NCBI GenBank assembly: GCA_963725895.1
Contig: CAVSAJ010000003.1
Span: 682,001 to 746,000 of the forward strand
Length of the DNA: 64,000 nt
From: Bog-473 sp963725895
GTDB taxonomy: Bacteria; Actinomycetota; Acidimicrobiia; Acidimicrobiales; RAAP-2
Reading direction: 5' to 3'
Shown: piece after piece, positions 55,411 through 64,000 of the stretch
Position numbering within the stretch: the stretch's first letter is position 1
How the letters are laid out: the number at the start of each line of letters is the position of its first letter
The notes under the pieces: model-generated
Told to the model about the DNA's origin: nothing
The model's input: only the letters and a program-made list of their open reading frames with translations
Databases searched by the model: none
Translations under genes and position numbers: made by a program

Positions 55411-56694
55411 ATGAGCAGCTACGAGACAGCGCTGTCCGCCGACCCCAAGGTCGCCGATCTCATCGGCCAAGAGCTTGCTCGCCAGCAGACGACACTGCAG
55501 CTGATCGCATCCGAGAATTTCACCTCACCCGCGGTGTTGGCTGCGTCGGGCTCGGTGCTGACCAACAAGTACTCGGAGGGCTATCCCGGCCGCCGGTATT
55601 ACGGCGGCAACCAGATCATCGACGAGGTGGAAGACCTGGCACGCAACCGCGCCACGGCGCTCTTCGGCGCGGAGCATGCCAACGTCCAGCCTCATGCAGG
55701 GGCGAGCGCGAACCTCGCGGCCTACCAGGCACTCCTCGAGCCCGGGGCCACCATCCTCGCTATGCGCCTCGACCACGGCGGACACCTGAGCCACGGATCG
55801 CCGGCCTCCATCGTCTCGAAGTGGTGGCGTTTCGTCTCCTACGGTGTGACGCCCGAGTCGAACGACGCCTCGAACCCGGGCGAGGTGATCGACTTCGACC
55901 AGGTGGCGCACCTCGCCAAGACCGAGAAGCCTGATCTGATCGTGGCGGGCTCGACGGCCTATGCACGCGTCATCGACCCCCAGCCGTTCCGCGAGATCGC
56001 GGACTCGGTCGGCGCACTGTTCATGTTCGATGCGGCGCATCCAGCCGGCCTCATTGCGGGGGGCGCCCACCCGAACCCCGTGGGCATAGCCGACGTCGTC
56101 ACTTTCACGACGCACAAGACACTGCGTGGCCCCCGCGGCGGAGCCATCTTGTGCGGGGCTGATCTCGCCAAGAAAATCGACAGCGCCGTGTTCCCCGGAT
56201 TGCAGGGCGGTCCCCTCGAGCACATCATCGCGGCCAAGGCGGTCGCCTTCGCCGAGGCGGCCAAGCCGGAGTTCCGCGACTATGCGGCGAAGATCGTGAC
56301 CAACGCGGCGGCGTTGGCCGCAGCCCTCGCCGAGCATGGCTTCCGGCTCGTCTCCGGAGGAACCGACAACCACATGCTGCTCGTCGACTTGCGCGCATTC
56401 GACGCGGAGCTGACGGGCAAGGAGGCCCAGGAGGTACTCGACCGCGCGGGCATCACGTGCAACCGCAACACCATTCCCGACGATCCCCGCTCGCCGTTCC
56501 TCACATCCGGCTTGCGCCTCGGAACGGCGGCCGAGACGACGGCAGGCATGGGACCGGCGGAGATGGGCGCGATCGCCGACCTGATCGTGCGCACGCTCAA
56601 GGCGAGGACCGACGAGGGCGAGGTCGCCGCAGTCCGCGCGGAGGTGGCCACACTGTGTGCCGCCTTCCCCCCGTATCCCGACCTCGTGGGTTAG
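55411..56694 (+). CDS. glyA: Serine hydroxymethyltransferase
   Basis: PLP enzyme interconverting serine and glycine and supplying one-carbon units; 427 aa, the standard length. Motifs: QLIASENFTSPAVLAASGSV, YPGRRYYGGNQIIDEVE, the PLP Lys in VTFTTHKTLRGPRGG, and SGGTDNHMLLVDLR. The ATG follows GAAAGGATCAC. The stop is 3 bp before the next gene, so it is coupled to the wecA-like gene, a conserved actinobacterial arrangement before the atp operon. Confidence 0.97.
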   Translation: MSSYETALSADPKVADLIGQELARQQTTLQLIASENFTSPAVLAASGSVLTNKYSEGYPGRRYYGGNQIIDEVEDLARNRATALFGAEHANVQPHAGASANLAAYQALLEPGATILAMRLDHGGHLSHGSPASIVSKWWRFVSYGVTPESNDASNPGEVIDFDQVAHLAKTEKPDLIVAGSTAYARVIDPQPFREIADSVGALFMFDAAHPAGLIAGGAHPNPVGIADVVTFTTHKTLRGPRGGAILCGADLAKKIDSAVFPGLQGGPLEHIIAAKAVAFAEAAKPEFRDYAAKIVTNAAALAAALAEHGFRLVSGGTDNHMLLVDLRAFDAELTGKEAQEVLDRAGITCNRNTIPDDPRSPFLTSGLRLGTAAETTAGMGPAEMGAIADLIVRTLKARTDEGEVAAVRAEVATLCAAFPPYPDLVG

Positions 56695-56697
56695 CGA

Positions 56698-57894
56698 GTG
56701 CCCGACATCGGCTGGTACGGCCTGGTCCTGGTGATCGCCGCAGTGGCGACGGCCGCACTGACCATCCCCGCCAAGCGTGTGGCGATCAGGGTGGGCTACG
56801 TCTCGCATCCCGGGCCGCGCTCGGTGCACGACCGGCCTATCGCCTACGGGGGCGGTGCCGCCATGCTGATGGGCTTCTTCGTGGCCGTGCTCTCAGCTGC
56901 CGCCATTCCCGCGCTGCGCAACATTTTCACGGACTCACCCGAGATGATGGGCGTCGTGCTGGCCGCCGGTGCGATGTTTGCGGTCGGCCTCATCGATGAC
57001 GTCCGCGACATGTCGGCCCCAGCCAAGATGGCCGGCCAGGTCCTGGCGGCGAGCATCTTGTATTTCAGCGGCGTCACCATGTACGAGCTCAAGATTCCCC
57101 TCGCTGGTTTCTTCGTGCTGACGCCTGGCATCATCCCGCTGATCACAGCGATCTGGGTGATCTGCCTCACGAATGCGGTCAACCTGATTGACGGGCTCGA
57201 CGGCCTCGCCGCCGGCGTGGTGGCCATCGGCGGTGCCGCGCTCGCCCTCTACGGCATCCGCCTCATGGGCCTCGGCCTCCTGCCAAGCGACAACATCGGC
57301 GCGTTGGTCGCAGTGATCGCGTGCGGCATTTGTCTCGGATTCCTGCCCTTCAACTTCAATCCCGCCCGCATCTTCATGGGAGACGCCGGTGCGCACTTCC
57401 TTGGGCTCCTCATGGCCGCGTCCACCATGGTGATCGGCGGCCGCGTCCCGACTGCCGTGCCCATCAGCGGCGTGACCTACTTCTTCTTCGCACCCCTGTT
57501 CATCCCGATCTTCATCTTGGGCGTGCCCCTCGTCGACATGGCCTTCGCCTTCGTGCGTCGCACCGCCAGCGGGCGCGGCTTCGACACTCCCGACAAAGAG
57601 CACATCCACCACCGTCTGCTGCGCCTGGGGCATGGGCCTCGCCGGAGCGTCATCATCCTGTGGGCGTGGACGGCGATCCTCTCGAGCTTCTTGCTCTTCC
57701 CGCTCTTTGTGCACCAGGTCAACGCCATCATCCCGATCGGTGCGGCGGCGCTCGGCGCGGGGCTTTATACGTTCTTCCACCCCGGGCTGCGCCGGGGCAA
57801 CGGTGACGAGGAGGACGAGCGCCCCGACCAGGGCATTCCAGCCGTCTCCGAGGGTGCCGAATCCCTCAGTGAGGTGGTGAGATTCCCCTCGTGA
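56698..57894 (+). CDS. WecA/TagO-like undecaprenyl-phosphate sugar-1-phosphate transferase
   Basis: A 398-aa polytopic glycosyl-1-phosphate transferase of the MraY family. It starts cell-envelope polymer synthesis on undecaprenyl phosphate at the inner membrane. Motifs are VSHPGPRSVHDRPIAYGGG, VGLIDDVRDMSAPAKM (DD pair), NAVNLIDGLDGLAAG (substrate loop), PARIFMGDAGAHFLG and the HIHHRLLRLGHG stretch near the end. GTG start, 3 bp after glyA. The position between glyA and atp genes is typical. Confidence 0.93.
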   Translation: MPDIGWYGLVLVIAAVATAALTIPAKRVAIRVGYVSHPGPRSVHDRPIAYGGGAAMLMGFFVAVLSAAAIPALRNIFTDSPEMMGVVLAAGAMFAVGLIDDVRDMSAPAKMAGQVLAASILYFSGVTMYELKIPLAGFFVLTPGIIPLITAIWVICLTNAVNLIDGLDGLAAGVVAIGGAALALYGIRLMGLGLLPSDNIGALVAVIACGICLGFLPFNFNPARIFMGDAGAHFLGLLMAASTMVIGGRVPTAVPISGVTYFFFAPLFIPIFILGVPLVDMAFAFVRRTASGRGFDTPDKEHIHHRLLRLGHGPRRSVIILWAWTAILSSFLLFPLFVHQVNAIIPIGAAALGAGLYTFFHPGLRRGNGDEEDERPDQGIPAVSEGAESLSEVVRFPS

Positions 57895-58075
57895 CCGTTT
57901 GGACGCCAAACGGGCCGAGATGCGATGATGAGGCCTGTGTACCCCGTCCACCTCGCCTCGTCCGACGCTGCCCTCGCGGCATCGCGGACAACGGACTCCG
58001 GCGCGCCTCGCACCGCATAGGGGGGCAGCAGTCGCATGCGTGGTTCCGTAAGCGTCGTCGTGCGCGCCCATTCGG

Positions 58076-58312
58076 GTGAGCGAACCCTCCAGTTCAGGGC
58101 CTGCCGAGGGCACGCCAACCCGTGCTCCGAAGTTCGCGGACTTCTTCTTCATCGGGACGGCGTGCGCGCTCAGCATCGTCGGAGCCGGAGCAGTTGGCTT
58201 CGGGTTGGACTCCTGGCTCGGCACCACCCCGTGGCTGACGTTCGCCGGTCTCGCGTTCGGCATTGCGTCCGCGGTGCTGCTGACGTTCGCCCAAATACGC
58301 AAATTCACCTGA
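58076..58312 (+). CDS. AtpZ/AtpI-like membrane protein
   Basis: A 78-aa small membrane protein from GTG 58076 (MSEPSSSGPAEG) with two helices: FFFIGTACALSIVGAGAVGF and WLTFAGLAFGIASAVLLTF. This is the AtpZ/AtpI type (F-type ATPase gene 1 family) that precedes the ATP synthase genes. It is thought to help assemble the c-ring or transport Mg2+. Position and hydropathy, not a specific motif, support the call. Confidence 0.7.
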   Translation: MSEPSSSGPAEGTPTRAPKFADFFFIGTACALSIVGAGAVGFGLDSWLGTTPWLTFAGLAFGIASAVLLTFAQIRKFT

Positions 58313-58360
58313 CGACACCACCTGCGGCCCTTGCCCGCGGGCAGCGACGGAGATTGACCC

Positions 58361-58828
58361 ATGTTCTTCGAAGGCTTTGCGCTCCCTGACCTCGTCCGCG
58401 TCTCGCGTGTCACCGTCCTCACCGGGCTGGTTATCGGTGTTGTCGGCCTGGTCGCCTCGCTCGCGCTCAATGCGCCCCTGGTCGGGCTCGGCATCGGCAT
58501 CGGCGTCGGTCTGGGGATCCTCAACTTCCGCATGATCGTGAAGTCCGTCGCCAAGCAATCGGCGCGAGAGGGCGAGCGCCACCGCAAGCCACTTGCCGCC
58601 AACACGGTGCGCCGCCTCGCCGTGATCACTGTCATCGCACTCGGCCTGTGCTTCTTGTCGCTCGACGTCGGCCTGGGCACGATGGCGGGACTGGCGCTGT
58701 TCCAGTTCATCCTGCTGGCCACGATGGCCCGGTCGATGTTCAAGCTCGGCAACGGTTCCCTCTCGGGCATGCTCGACGCCGCCCAGGCGTCGTTCGCCCT
58801 GCCCGACGACGACGGGGACGACCGCTGA
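58361..58828 (+). CDS. atpI: ATP synthase-associated subunit I-like protein
   Basis: A 155-aa membrane protein with four helices (VTVLTGLVIGVVGLVASLAL, LVGLGIGIGVGLGILNFRMI, LAVITVIALGLCFLSLDVG, LGTMAGLALFQFILLATMAR). Topology and place match ATP synthase I proteins, which help c-ring assembly. The ATG of atpB overlaps its stop (ATGA at 58828). The gene symbol rests on context. Confidence 0.75.
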   Translation: MFFEGFALPDLVRVSRVTVLTGLVIGVVGLVASLALNAPLVGLGIGIGVGLGILNFRMIVKSVAKQSAREGERHRKPLAANTVRRLAVITVIALGLCFLSLDVGLGTMAGLALFQFILLATMARSMFKLGNGSLSGMLDAAQASFALPDDDGDDR

Positions 58829-59688
58829 TGGGTGTCGACGCGCTGCACTCGATCGGCGCCGTCGGGCGGCTGTCGTCGGACATCACGGTCGGCGACCACG
58901 TCCAGAAGGCGGTCGCCGGCATCACCATCGACTGGGACACGGTCTGGGCCACCGCGGTGGCCGGGATCATCGTGATCGTGGTCGGCCTCGTGCTGCGGCG
59001 CCAGATGACCAGTGGCGTGCCGGGCCGCCTCCAAGCGGCGTGGGAGCTCGGCATCGGTGCCCTGACCCAGCAGGTCGAGGGCACTGTCGGTGAGCAGGGC
59101 ACGAAGATCATCCCCCTGGCAGCGACCCTCTTCGTGTTCATCTTCGTGTGCAACCTCTTCACCCTGCTGGGACTCGGCAGCAAGTACGAATTCCTGCTCG
59201 TCCCGAACGCGGACATCAACTTGCCTCTCGCCATGGCGCTCTACGTGATCGTGCGGGTCCACATCGCGTCCGTGCGGGCCCGCGGGGCGAGCGGCTACTT
59301 CAAGCACTACGCCACGCAGCCGTTCCCGATCTATCTCTTTCCCTTCAACATCTTCATCAACCTCGTCGAAGAGATCGCCAAGCCACTCACACTGGCGCTC
59401 CGGCTCTTCGGCAACCTTCTCTCGGGTACCTTGATGCTCTCGCTGATCGCCGCGCTGGGGGTCTGGAAGCTGGGCGCCATCCCGATCGGCAACATCCTGG
59501 TGCTGCCGTTGAACGTGATCTGGAAGATCTTCGACATGTTCATCGGTGCGATCCAGGCGTTCATTTTCACCTTGCTCACCATCCTCTACTTCGACGTGGC
59601 GACGACGGTCGACCACGGCGACCAAAAGGACGAGCTTCTTCACGACCTTCCGGCCCACGATCCCGAGGCACAACCCGTCGCAGCCTGA
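58828..59688 (+). CDS. atpB: ATP synthase F0 subunit a
   Basis: Proton-channel subunit of F0; 286 aa with about five to six helices. The essential Arg lies in KPLTLALRLFGNLLSGTLML, and the half-channel residues in IQAFIFTLLTILYF follow. NLFTLLGLGSKYEFL is the typical early loop. The start ATG overlaps the previous gene by one codon. Coupled expression with atpE is expected. Confidence 0.95.
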   Translation: MGVDALHSIGAVGRLSSDITVGDHVQKAVAGITIDWDTVWATAVAGIIVIVVGLVLRRQMTSGVPGRLQAAWELGIGALTQQVEGTVGEQGTKIIPLAATLFVFIFVCNLFTLLGLGSKYEFLLVPNADINLPLAMALYVIVRVHIASVRARGASGYFKHYATQPFPIYLFPFNIFINLVEEIAKPLTLALRLFGNLLSGTLMLSLIAALGVWKLGAIPIGNILVLPLNVIWKIFDMFIGAIQAFIFTLLTILYFDVATTVDHGDQKDELLHDLPAHDPEAQPVAA

Positions 59689-59755
59689 CAAGCACTTCGA
59701 AACGATCCGACCCAGACTCACGATCTCGTAGAACCCAAAGGAGAGGAAGACACAA

Positions 59756-60016
59756 ATGGCAGACACAGCAGCTCAGGCCACACAGCTGGCCGGAGCCATG
59801 ATCGGAGGCGGGCTGGCGCTCGGTGGCGGCGCCATCGGCGCCGCCGTCGGTGACGGTCTCGCCGGGAGCGCGACGATCAATGGGGTTGCGCGTCAGCCCG
59901 AGGCCCAGAGTCGCCTCTTCACGATCATGTTCCTGACCGTCGGTTTGGTCGAGGCCATGTACTTCATCAACCTGGCCTTCACCGCGCTCTTCATCTTCTC
60001 GCTCTACAAGAAGTAG
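59756..60016 (+). CDS. atpE: ATP synthase F0 subunit c
   Basis: 86-aa c-ring hairpin. Helix 1 is glycine-rich (LAGAMIGGGLALGGGAIGAA), the polar loop is GVARQPEAQ, and helix 2 carries the ion-binding Glu66 (VGLVEAMYFINLAFTALF). The residue after Glu is Ala, not Ser/Thr, which suggests H+ rather than Na+. AAAGGAGAGG gives a strong ribosome binding site. Confidence 0.97.
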   Translation: MADTAAQATQLAGAMIGGGLALGGGAIGAAVGDGLAGSATINGVARQPEAQSRLFTIMFLTVGLVEAMYFINLAFTALFIFSLYKK

Positions 60017-60092
60017 TTCGGACCGGGTGCTTCTGCACTCGGCTCCGGACCAGAGATAGCGCACCGATCGGAGAGGCAAGGCAGCAAACGAC

Positions 60093-60632
60093 ATGCTCAC
60101 CGCGACCAGCAACTTCTTGATCCCCAACGCGACGCTCATTGTCGAACTCGTCGCGTTCCTGATAGTCCTAGGTTTCATCGGACGCTACGTCCTGCCGTTC
60201 CTTAACGATGCGCTGGACAAGCGCGCCATGCTGATCAAGTCGCAACTGGAGGCGGCTGACGAGGCGAAGGCGGACACGTCCAAGGCCGAAGAGGACCGCC
60301 ATCGCGCGCTGGAGGATGCGCGTCACCAAGCCAGAGAGATCGTGGCCACGGCGAACCGGACCGCGGAGCAGGTCAAGAACGACGCGCAGGCCAGCGCCCA
60401 GGCGGAGCATGACCGCATCGTCGGCAGCGCGGAGAACGAGGTGGCCCTGGCCCGGCAGCGCGCAGTCCAGGAGGCCGCCGGCCGGATGGGGGAGATCGTG
60501 CTCGACGTGGTCGAGCGCATCATCGGGCGTGAGATCAGCGCGGAGTTCCACCGTGATCTGATCGGCGAGGCCGTCGATGCCCTCCGCGCGGACGGCGTTG
60601 GTGTGGGCGGCGGCACGGAGCAGCGCCCGTGA
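60093..60632 (+). CDS. atpF: ATP synthase F0 subunit b
   Basis: 179-aa stator stalk. One N-terminal membrane helix (LIVELVAFLIVLGFIGRYVL) is followed by a long charged coiled-coil (AEEDRHRALEDARHQAREIV). The end overlaps the atpH start by 4 bp (GTGA). It is a single b subunit; the b-delta fusion seen in mycobacteria is absent. Confidence 0.95.
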   Translation: MLTATSNFLIPNATLIVELVAFLIVLGFIGRYVLPFLNDALDKRAMLIKSQLEAADEAKADTSKAEEDRHRALEDARHQAREIVATANRTAEQVKNDAQASAQAEHDRIVGSAENEVALARQRAVQEAAGRMGEIVLDVVERIIGREISAEFHRDLIGEAVDALRADGVGVGGGTEQRP

Positions 60633-61576
60633 ACCCAACCCTTCAGGGGTACGCCGCCGCGGTGCTGGAGTCCATGGACCCCAGCCAGCAGGCGAGCGTC
60701 GCGTCGGAGCTGAGCCAGATCGAACTGCTGGTGCTCTCCACTCCGGCGCTGCGGGCAGCGCTGACGGACACCGCTGTCACCGGGCCGGCGCGCCAGGCCG
60801 TGATGCGCGACCTCCTCGAGGGGAAGGTGTCGGAGCCGGCCCGTCGACTGGCCGCGTTCGCCACCTCAGTGGTGTCGGCGCCCGACGTGTTGTCGGCGCT
60901 CAACTGGATCAGCCACCGGGCCCACCGCCTGGCCGACGGCTTGAGCGAGCCCGAGCCACCGCTCAGCCTGAGTCAGGCGCGCAAGCGTGTCGGCGGGTTC
61001 GCGCAGGCGCTCTACGAGTCGATGTCGAGTCAGGACCTCGAGGAGATGGAGGACAGTCTCTTCCGTTTCGCCCGCATCGTCGCCTCGGCGCCCGGGCTGC
61101 GCACCGTCCTGACGGACCGGGATCAGCCCGTGGAGTCCCGCAAGGGCGTCGTCGACCAGCTCATCGCGGGCAAGGTCTCGGAGCAGACCGAGGAGCTCGT
61201 GAACTACGCGGTGAGCGGAGGGCGTGCCCGGGACTTCGTCGGCACGTTGGACTGGCTCGTGGAGCAGACGGCGCGGGCGCGGGGATGGCGCATCGCCCGT
61301 GTGCGCTCGGCCGCCCAGATCGAAGAGGCGCAGCGGTCCGAGCTTTCCGAGACGCTGTCCTCAATGGTAGGCGTCCCGGTCGAGCTGCAGGTCGTGCTCG
61401 ACCCGACGCTGTTGAGCGGGGCCGTGATCGAGATCGGTGACGTGCTGGTGGACGCCAGCGCCCGCGGACGCATCGACGCCCTGCGCGAGCACCTCGTCCC
61501 CGGCGGATGGGACGACGAAGGTTTCGGTTCGCGCGCGAGCCGGTCGGGTGGAGACTCAACAGAGGGAGCAGCGTGA
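60629..61576 (+). CDS. atpH: ATP synthase subunit delta with duplicated N-terminal domain
   Basis: OSCP/delta stalk subunit, but 315 aa instead of about 180. Residues about 5-95 form one OSCP N-terminal helical domain (LQGYAAAVLESMDPSQQASV; LLEGKVSEPARRLAAFATSV). Residues about 120-215 form a second, similar domain (GFAQALYESMSSQDLEEMED; VVDQLIAGKVSEQTEELVNY), followed by the normal C-terminal beta domain (GVPVELQVVLDPTLLSGAVI, ASARGRIDALREHL). GTG start overlapping atpF. The tail is polar. A tandem duplication is the simplest explanation. Confidence 0.9.
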   Translation: MNPTLQGYAAAVLESMDPSQQASVASELSQIELLVLSTPALRAALTDTAVTGPARQAVMRDLLEGKVSEPARRLAAFATSVVSAPDVLSALNWISHRAHRLADGLSEPEPPLSLSQARKRVGGFAQALYESMSSQDLEEMEDSLFRFARIVASAPGLRTVLTDRDQPVESRKGVVDQLIAGKVSEQTEELVNYAVSGGRARDFVGTLDWLVEQTARARGWRIARVRSAAQIEEAQRSELSETLSSMVGVPVELQVVLDPTLLSGAVIEIGDVLVDASARGRIDALREHLVPGGWDDEGFGSRASRSGGDSTEGAA

Positions 61577-63099
61577 TGGCAGAGCTGACAATCGATGCCA
61601 GCGAGATCACAGCGGCGCTCGAGCGCCACGTCGAGGATTACACACCAACCGTCGGCACCGAGCAGATCGGCCGCATCGTCGAGGTGGGCGACGGGATCGC
61701 CCGCGTCTCGGGCCTGCCGGGAGCCGCCGTGAACGAGCTGCTCGAGTTCGAGGACGGGACGCTCGGCCTGGCGCTGAACCTCGACGAGGACACGATCGGC
61801 GCGGTCGTGCTGGGAGAGGTCGACAACCTCGAGGAGGAGCAGAGGGTCAGGGCGACCGGCCGGATCCAGACCGTCCCGGTGGGCGACGCGCTGCTGGGCC
61901 GGGTCGTCAACGCCCTCGGTGAGCCCATCGACGGGAAGGGTCCGATCAACAGCTCCGAGTTCCGGCGCATGGAGGTGCAGGCCCCCGGAATCGTGGGCCG
62001 CCAGCCCGTGCACGAGCCGATGCAGACCGGCATCAAGGCGATCGATGCCATGACCCCGATCGGGCGGGGGCAGCGGGAATTGATCATCGGCGACCGCAAG
62101 ACGGGCAAGACGACCATTGCCGTCGACACGATCATCAACCAGGCCGGTCAGGGCGTGAAGTGCATCTACGTCGCCATCGGCCAGAAGAACTCCTCGGTGG
62201 CGAGCACGGTGGCCACCCTCGAAGAGCACGGCGCGCTGGAGTACACGGTCGTCGTCGTCGCCTCGGCGGGCGATCCTGCGCCGTTCAAGTACCTCTCCCC
62301 TTATGCCGGATGCGCCATGGGACAGCACTGGTTGGAGCACGGCGAGCACGCCCTTATCGTCTACGACGACTTGTCCAAGCAGGCCGAGGCGTACCGCTCC
62401 GTGTCGTTGCTGCTGCGCCGTCCTCCAGGCCGCGAGGCGTACCCGGGCGACGTCTTCTACCTCCACTCGCGCTTGCTCGAGCGCGCCGCCAAGCTGTCCG
62501 ACGCGCTCGGCGGCGGCTCGTTGACGGCCCTGCCGGTGGTAGAGACCAAGGCGGGCGACATCTCGGCCTACATCCCGACCAACGTGATCTCGATCACCGA
62601 CGGCCAGGTCTTCCTCGAGACCGACCTGTTCAACTCGGGCATCCGGCCCGCCATCAACGTGGGCAACTCCGTGAGCCGGGTGGGGAGCGCAGCGCAGGTC
62701 AAGGCGATGAAGCAGGTCTCGGGCACGCTCAAGCTCGACCTAGCCCAGTTCCGCGAGCTCGAGGCCTTCGCTACTTTCGGTTCCGAGCTCGACAGGGTGT
62801 CCCAGGCCCAGCTCGACCGCGGGTACCGGTTGACCGAGCTGCTCAAGCAGCCGCAGAACCAGCCTGTTCCCGTCGAGGAGCAGGTGCTCGTCATTTACGC
62901 CGGGACCAAGGGCTGGGCCGACGAGGTGCCCGTGCCCGAGGTGCAGCGCTTCGGCCAGGAGTTGATCGAGTACTTCAAGGGCAACCACGCGGGCGTGCTC
63001 GAGACCATCCACTCGACGGGCGCGATGCCTGAAGGCGACGAAATCGACAAGGGGCTGCAGGCGTTCGTCGACGGCTTCGATACGGGGAAGGCCGACTGA
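61576..63099 (+). CDS. atpA: ATP synthase F1 subunit alpha
   Basis: Non-catalytic nucleotide-binding subunit; 507 aa. The Walker A motif is ELIIGDRKTGKTTIAVDTII near residue 172, the adjacent IYVAIGQKNSSVAST is typical of alpha, and the alpha-specific PGREAYPGDVFYLHSRLLER is intact. The start ATG overlaps the atpH stop by one base. Frame intact. Confidence 0.97.
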   Translation: MAELTIDASEITAALERHVEDYTPTVGTEQIGRIVEVGDGIARVSGLPGAAVNELLEFEDGTLGLALNLDEDTIGAVVLGEVDNLEEEQRVRATGRIQTVPVGDALLGRVVNALGEPIDGKGPINSSEFRRMEVQAPGIVGRQPVHEPMQTGIKAIDAMTPIGRGQRELIIGDRKTGKTTIAVDTIINQAGQGVKCIYVAIGQKNSSVASTVATLEEHGALEYTVVVVASAGDPAPFKYLSPYAGCAMGQHWLEHGEHALIVYDDLSKQAEAYRSVSLLLRRPPGREAYPGDVFYLHSRLLERAAKLSDALGGGSLTALPVVETKAGDISAYIPTNVISITDGQVFLETDLFNSGIRPAINVGNSVSRVGSAAQVKAMKQVSGTLKLDLAQFRELEAFATFGSELDRVSQAQLDRGYRLTELLKQPQNQPVPVEEQVLVIYAGTKGWADEVPVPEVQRFGQELIEYFKGNHAGVLETIHSTGAMPEGDEIDKGLQAFVDGFDTGKAD

Positions 63100-63102
63100 C
63101 AG

Positions 63103-64000
63103 GTGGCCGGAGGCCAAGAGCGAGCCCTGCGCCAGCGCATCCGCACGGTGCAGTCGACGAGGAAGATCACCAAGGCGATGGAGCTCATCGCCGCCTCGCG
63201 CATCGTGCGCGCCCAGGCGCGCATCGCGGCCAACCGGCCCTTCCGTGACGGCATGGTGCGGATCGTCCGCCAGGTGGTCGCCGAGGATCCGACCATGGCC
63301 GAGAAGATGCTGGGCACCCCCGAGTCGCCCGAGCACCTCGGCATCCTGGCGATAGTCGGTGACCGCGGGTTGGCCGGCGCGTACAACTCGGGCGTCCTCC
63401 GGGCCACCGAGCGCATCCTGGCCGGGTACCGCGGCAGCGGGGCGGAGACCAACCTGTGGACGGTCGGCAAGAAGGCGACCGGCTACTTCCGCTACCGCCG
63501 CATCGAGGTGCGTGGTTCGTTCATCGGCATGGCGGACCGGCCGGAGTACTCCGACGCCCGTGACATCGCGGCCGCGGTGCTGACACCGTTCCTGGCCGGC
63601 GAGCTCGACCTCGTCCAACTCGTCTCGACGCGCTTCGTCTCCGCCGGCACGCAGAGGGTCGAGGTGCGCCAGCTCCTCCCCATCCCCCTGCCTGAGTCCG
63701 GGAGCGACGGCGCCGGCGCCGACATCGACGCGCTACCCGGCGCCACGACTCCGGCAGCGGCCGGCAACAGCGGAGCGGGCGGCTACACCGAGTTCGAGCC
63801 CGACTCCGAGTCGCTGCTCGAAGCACTCGTGCCGCAGGCGACCGAGGCCGAGATCTTTGCGGCGCTGCTCGAGGGCACGGCGTCGTTCTTCACGGCCCAG
63901 CAGCGCGCAATGGCTGCTGCGACCGACAACGCGGACGAGCTCGTCCGGAGCTTGACCCGCGTGATGAACCGCGCCCGCCAGGACGCGATCACGACAGAGA
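63103..64000 (+). CDS. atpG: ATP synthase F1 subunit gamma (3' end outside window)
   Basis: Rotary shaft of F1. The N-terminus (RQRIRTVQSTRKITKAMELI) and the GDRGLAGAYNSGVLR stretch are typical. GTG at 63103, 3 bp after atpA. A Gly/Ala/Ser-rich insertion (PESGSDGAGADIDALPGATT) lies before the C-terminal helix region, longer than in many gammas. The gene continues beyond 64000. Confidence 0.93.
   Translation, partial: MAGGQERALRQRIRTVQSTRKITKAMELIAASRIVRAQARIAANRPFRDGMVRIVRQVVAEDPTMAEKMLGTPESPEHLGILAIVGDRGLAGAYNSGVLRATERILAGYRGSGAETNLWTVGKKATGYFRYRRIEVRGSFIGMADRPEYSDARDIAAAVLTPFLAGELDLVQLVSTRFVSAGTQRVEVRQLLPIPLPESGSDGAGADIDALPGATTPAAAGNSGAGGYTEFEPDSESLLEALVPQATEAEIFAALLEGTASFFTAQQRAMAAATDNADELVRSLTRVMNRARQDAITTE

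Noticed and set aside
57891..58079. 62-aa frame before the AtpZ-like gene
   Set aside because: Arg/Pro-rich, no homology pattern, and overlaps the ends of both neighbours; probably a leader region.
56935..59766. 943-aa open frame opposite the wecA-like and atp genes
   Set aside because: Antisense shadow coding over well-conserved genes; charged low-complexity sequence without motifs.

Overview
The window is a GC-rich chromosome segment from an actinomycete-type bacterium. The gene order lysA-hom-thrC-rho-rpmE-prfA-prmC-tsaC ... glyA-wecA-atp (ZBEFHAG) is typical of Actinomycetota. The style of the accessory proteins (DUF2510 small proteins, secreted repeat proteins with regularly spaced Cys, PstS-like secreted proteins) suggests Acidimicrobiia or a relative; that class-level call is an inference. 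|| Layout: (1) 1-3.5 kb: 3' part of a PAS-GGDEF-EAL signalling protein and an aldo/keto reductase. (2) 3.5-37.5 kb: a long accessory region that ends beside a complete tyrosine integrase (36.2-37.35 kb) and an intact tRNA-Arg(CCG) (37.475-37.546 kb). A tRNA 3'-end-like fragment sharing 16 bp with that tRNA lies at 3.5 kb, so the whole stretch may be a roughly 34-kb island. Inside it are an acyltransferase/SGNH protein; a catabolic-looking cluster (three SRPBCC proteins, cupin, TetR, NAD-binding reductase, IlvD/Edd dehydratase, MMPL transporter, broken dienelactone hydrolase); a decayed second integrase (15.86-16.5 kb); a 10-kb run of short, mostly unrecognisable secreted or membrane genes separated by a conserved 19-bp direct repeat (16.56-26.80 kb); a broken IS21-family element; a secreted Cys/BNR-like repeat protein; HEPN-like remnants; and a PstS-like secreted protein. 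(3) 37.6-46.9 kb: core block lysA, hom, thrC, rho, rpmE, prfA, prmC, tsaC. (4) 46.9-55.4 kb: accessory insert with a methyltransferase, a complete IS1595-family element with terminal inverted repeats, target duplication and cargo genes, a SET protein, a TauD-like dioxygenase, a D-aminoacylase-like amidohydrolase and a thiolase-like protein. (5) 55.4-64 kb: glyA, wecA/tagO-like transferase and the ATP synthase operon up to a truncated atpG. || Many genes, including normally essential ones (rho, prfA, and prmC with several), are interrupted by single-base frameshifts, often at short homopolymers. This is most simply explained by indel errors in the sequence, so calls of pseudogene outside obvious mobile-element decay should be treated with caution. 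|| The strongest candidate for something undescribed is the cassette-like array at 16.5-26.8 kb. About twelve copies of a 19-bp motif, all in the same orientation, occur roughly one per gene. Several are followed directly by a gene-specific inverted repeat, and the array begins just upstream of a decayed tyrosine recombinase.
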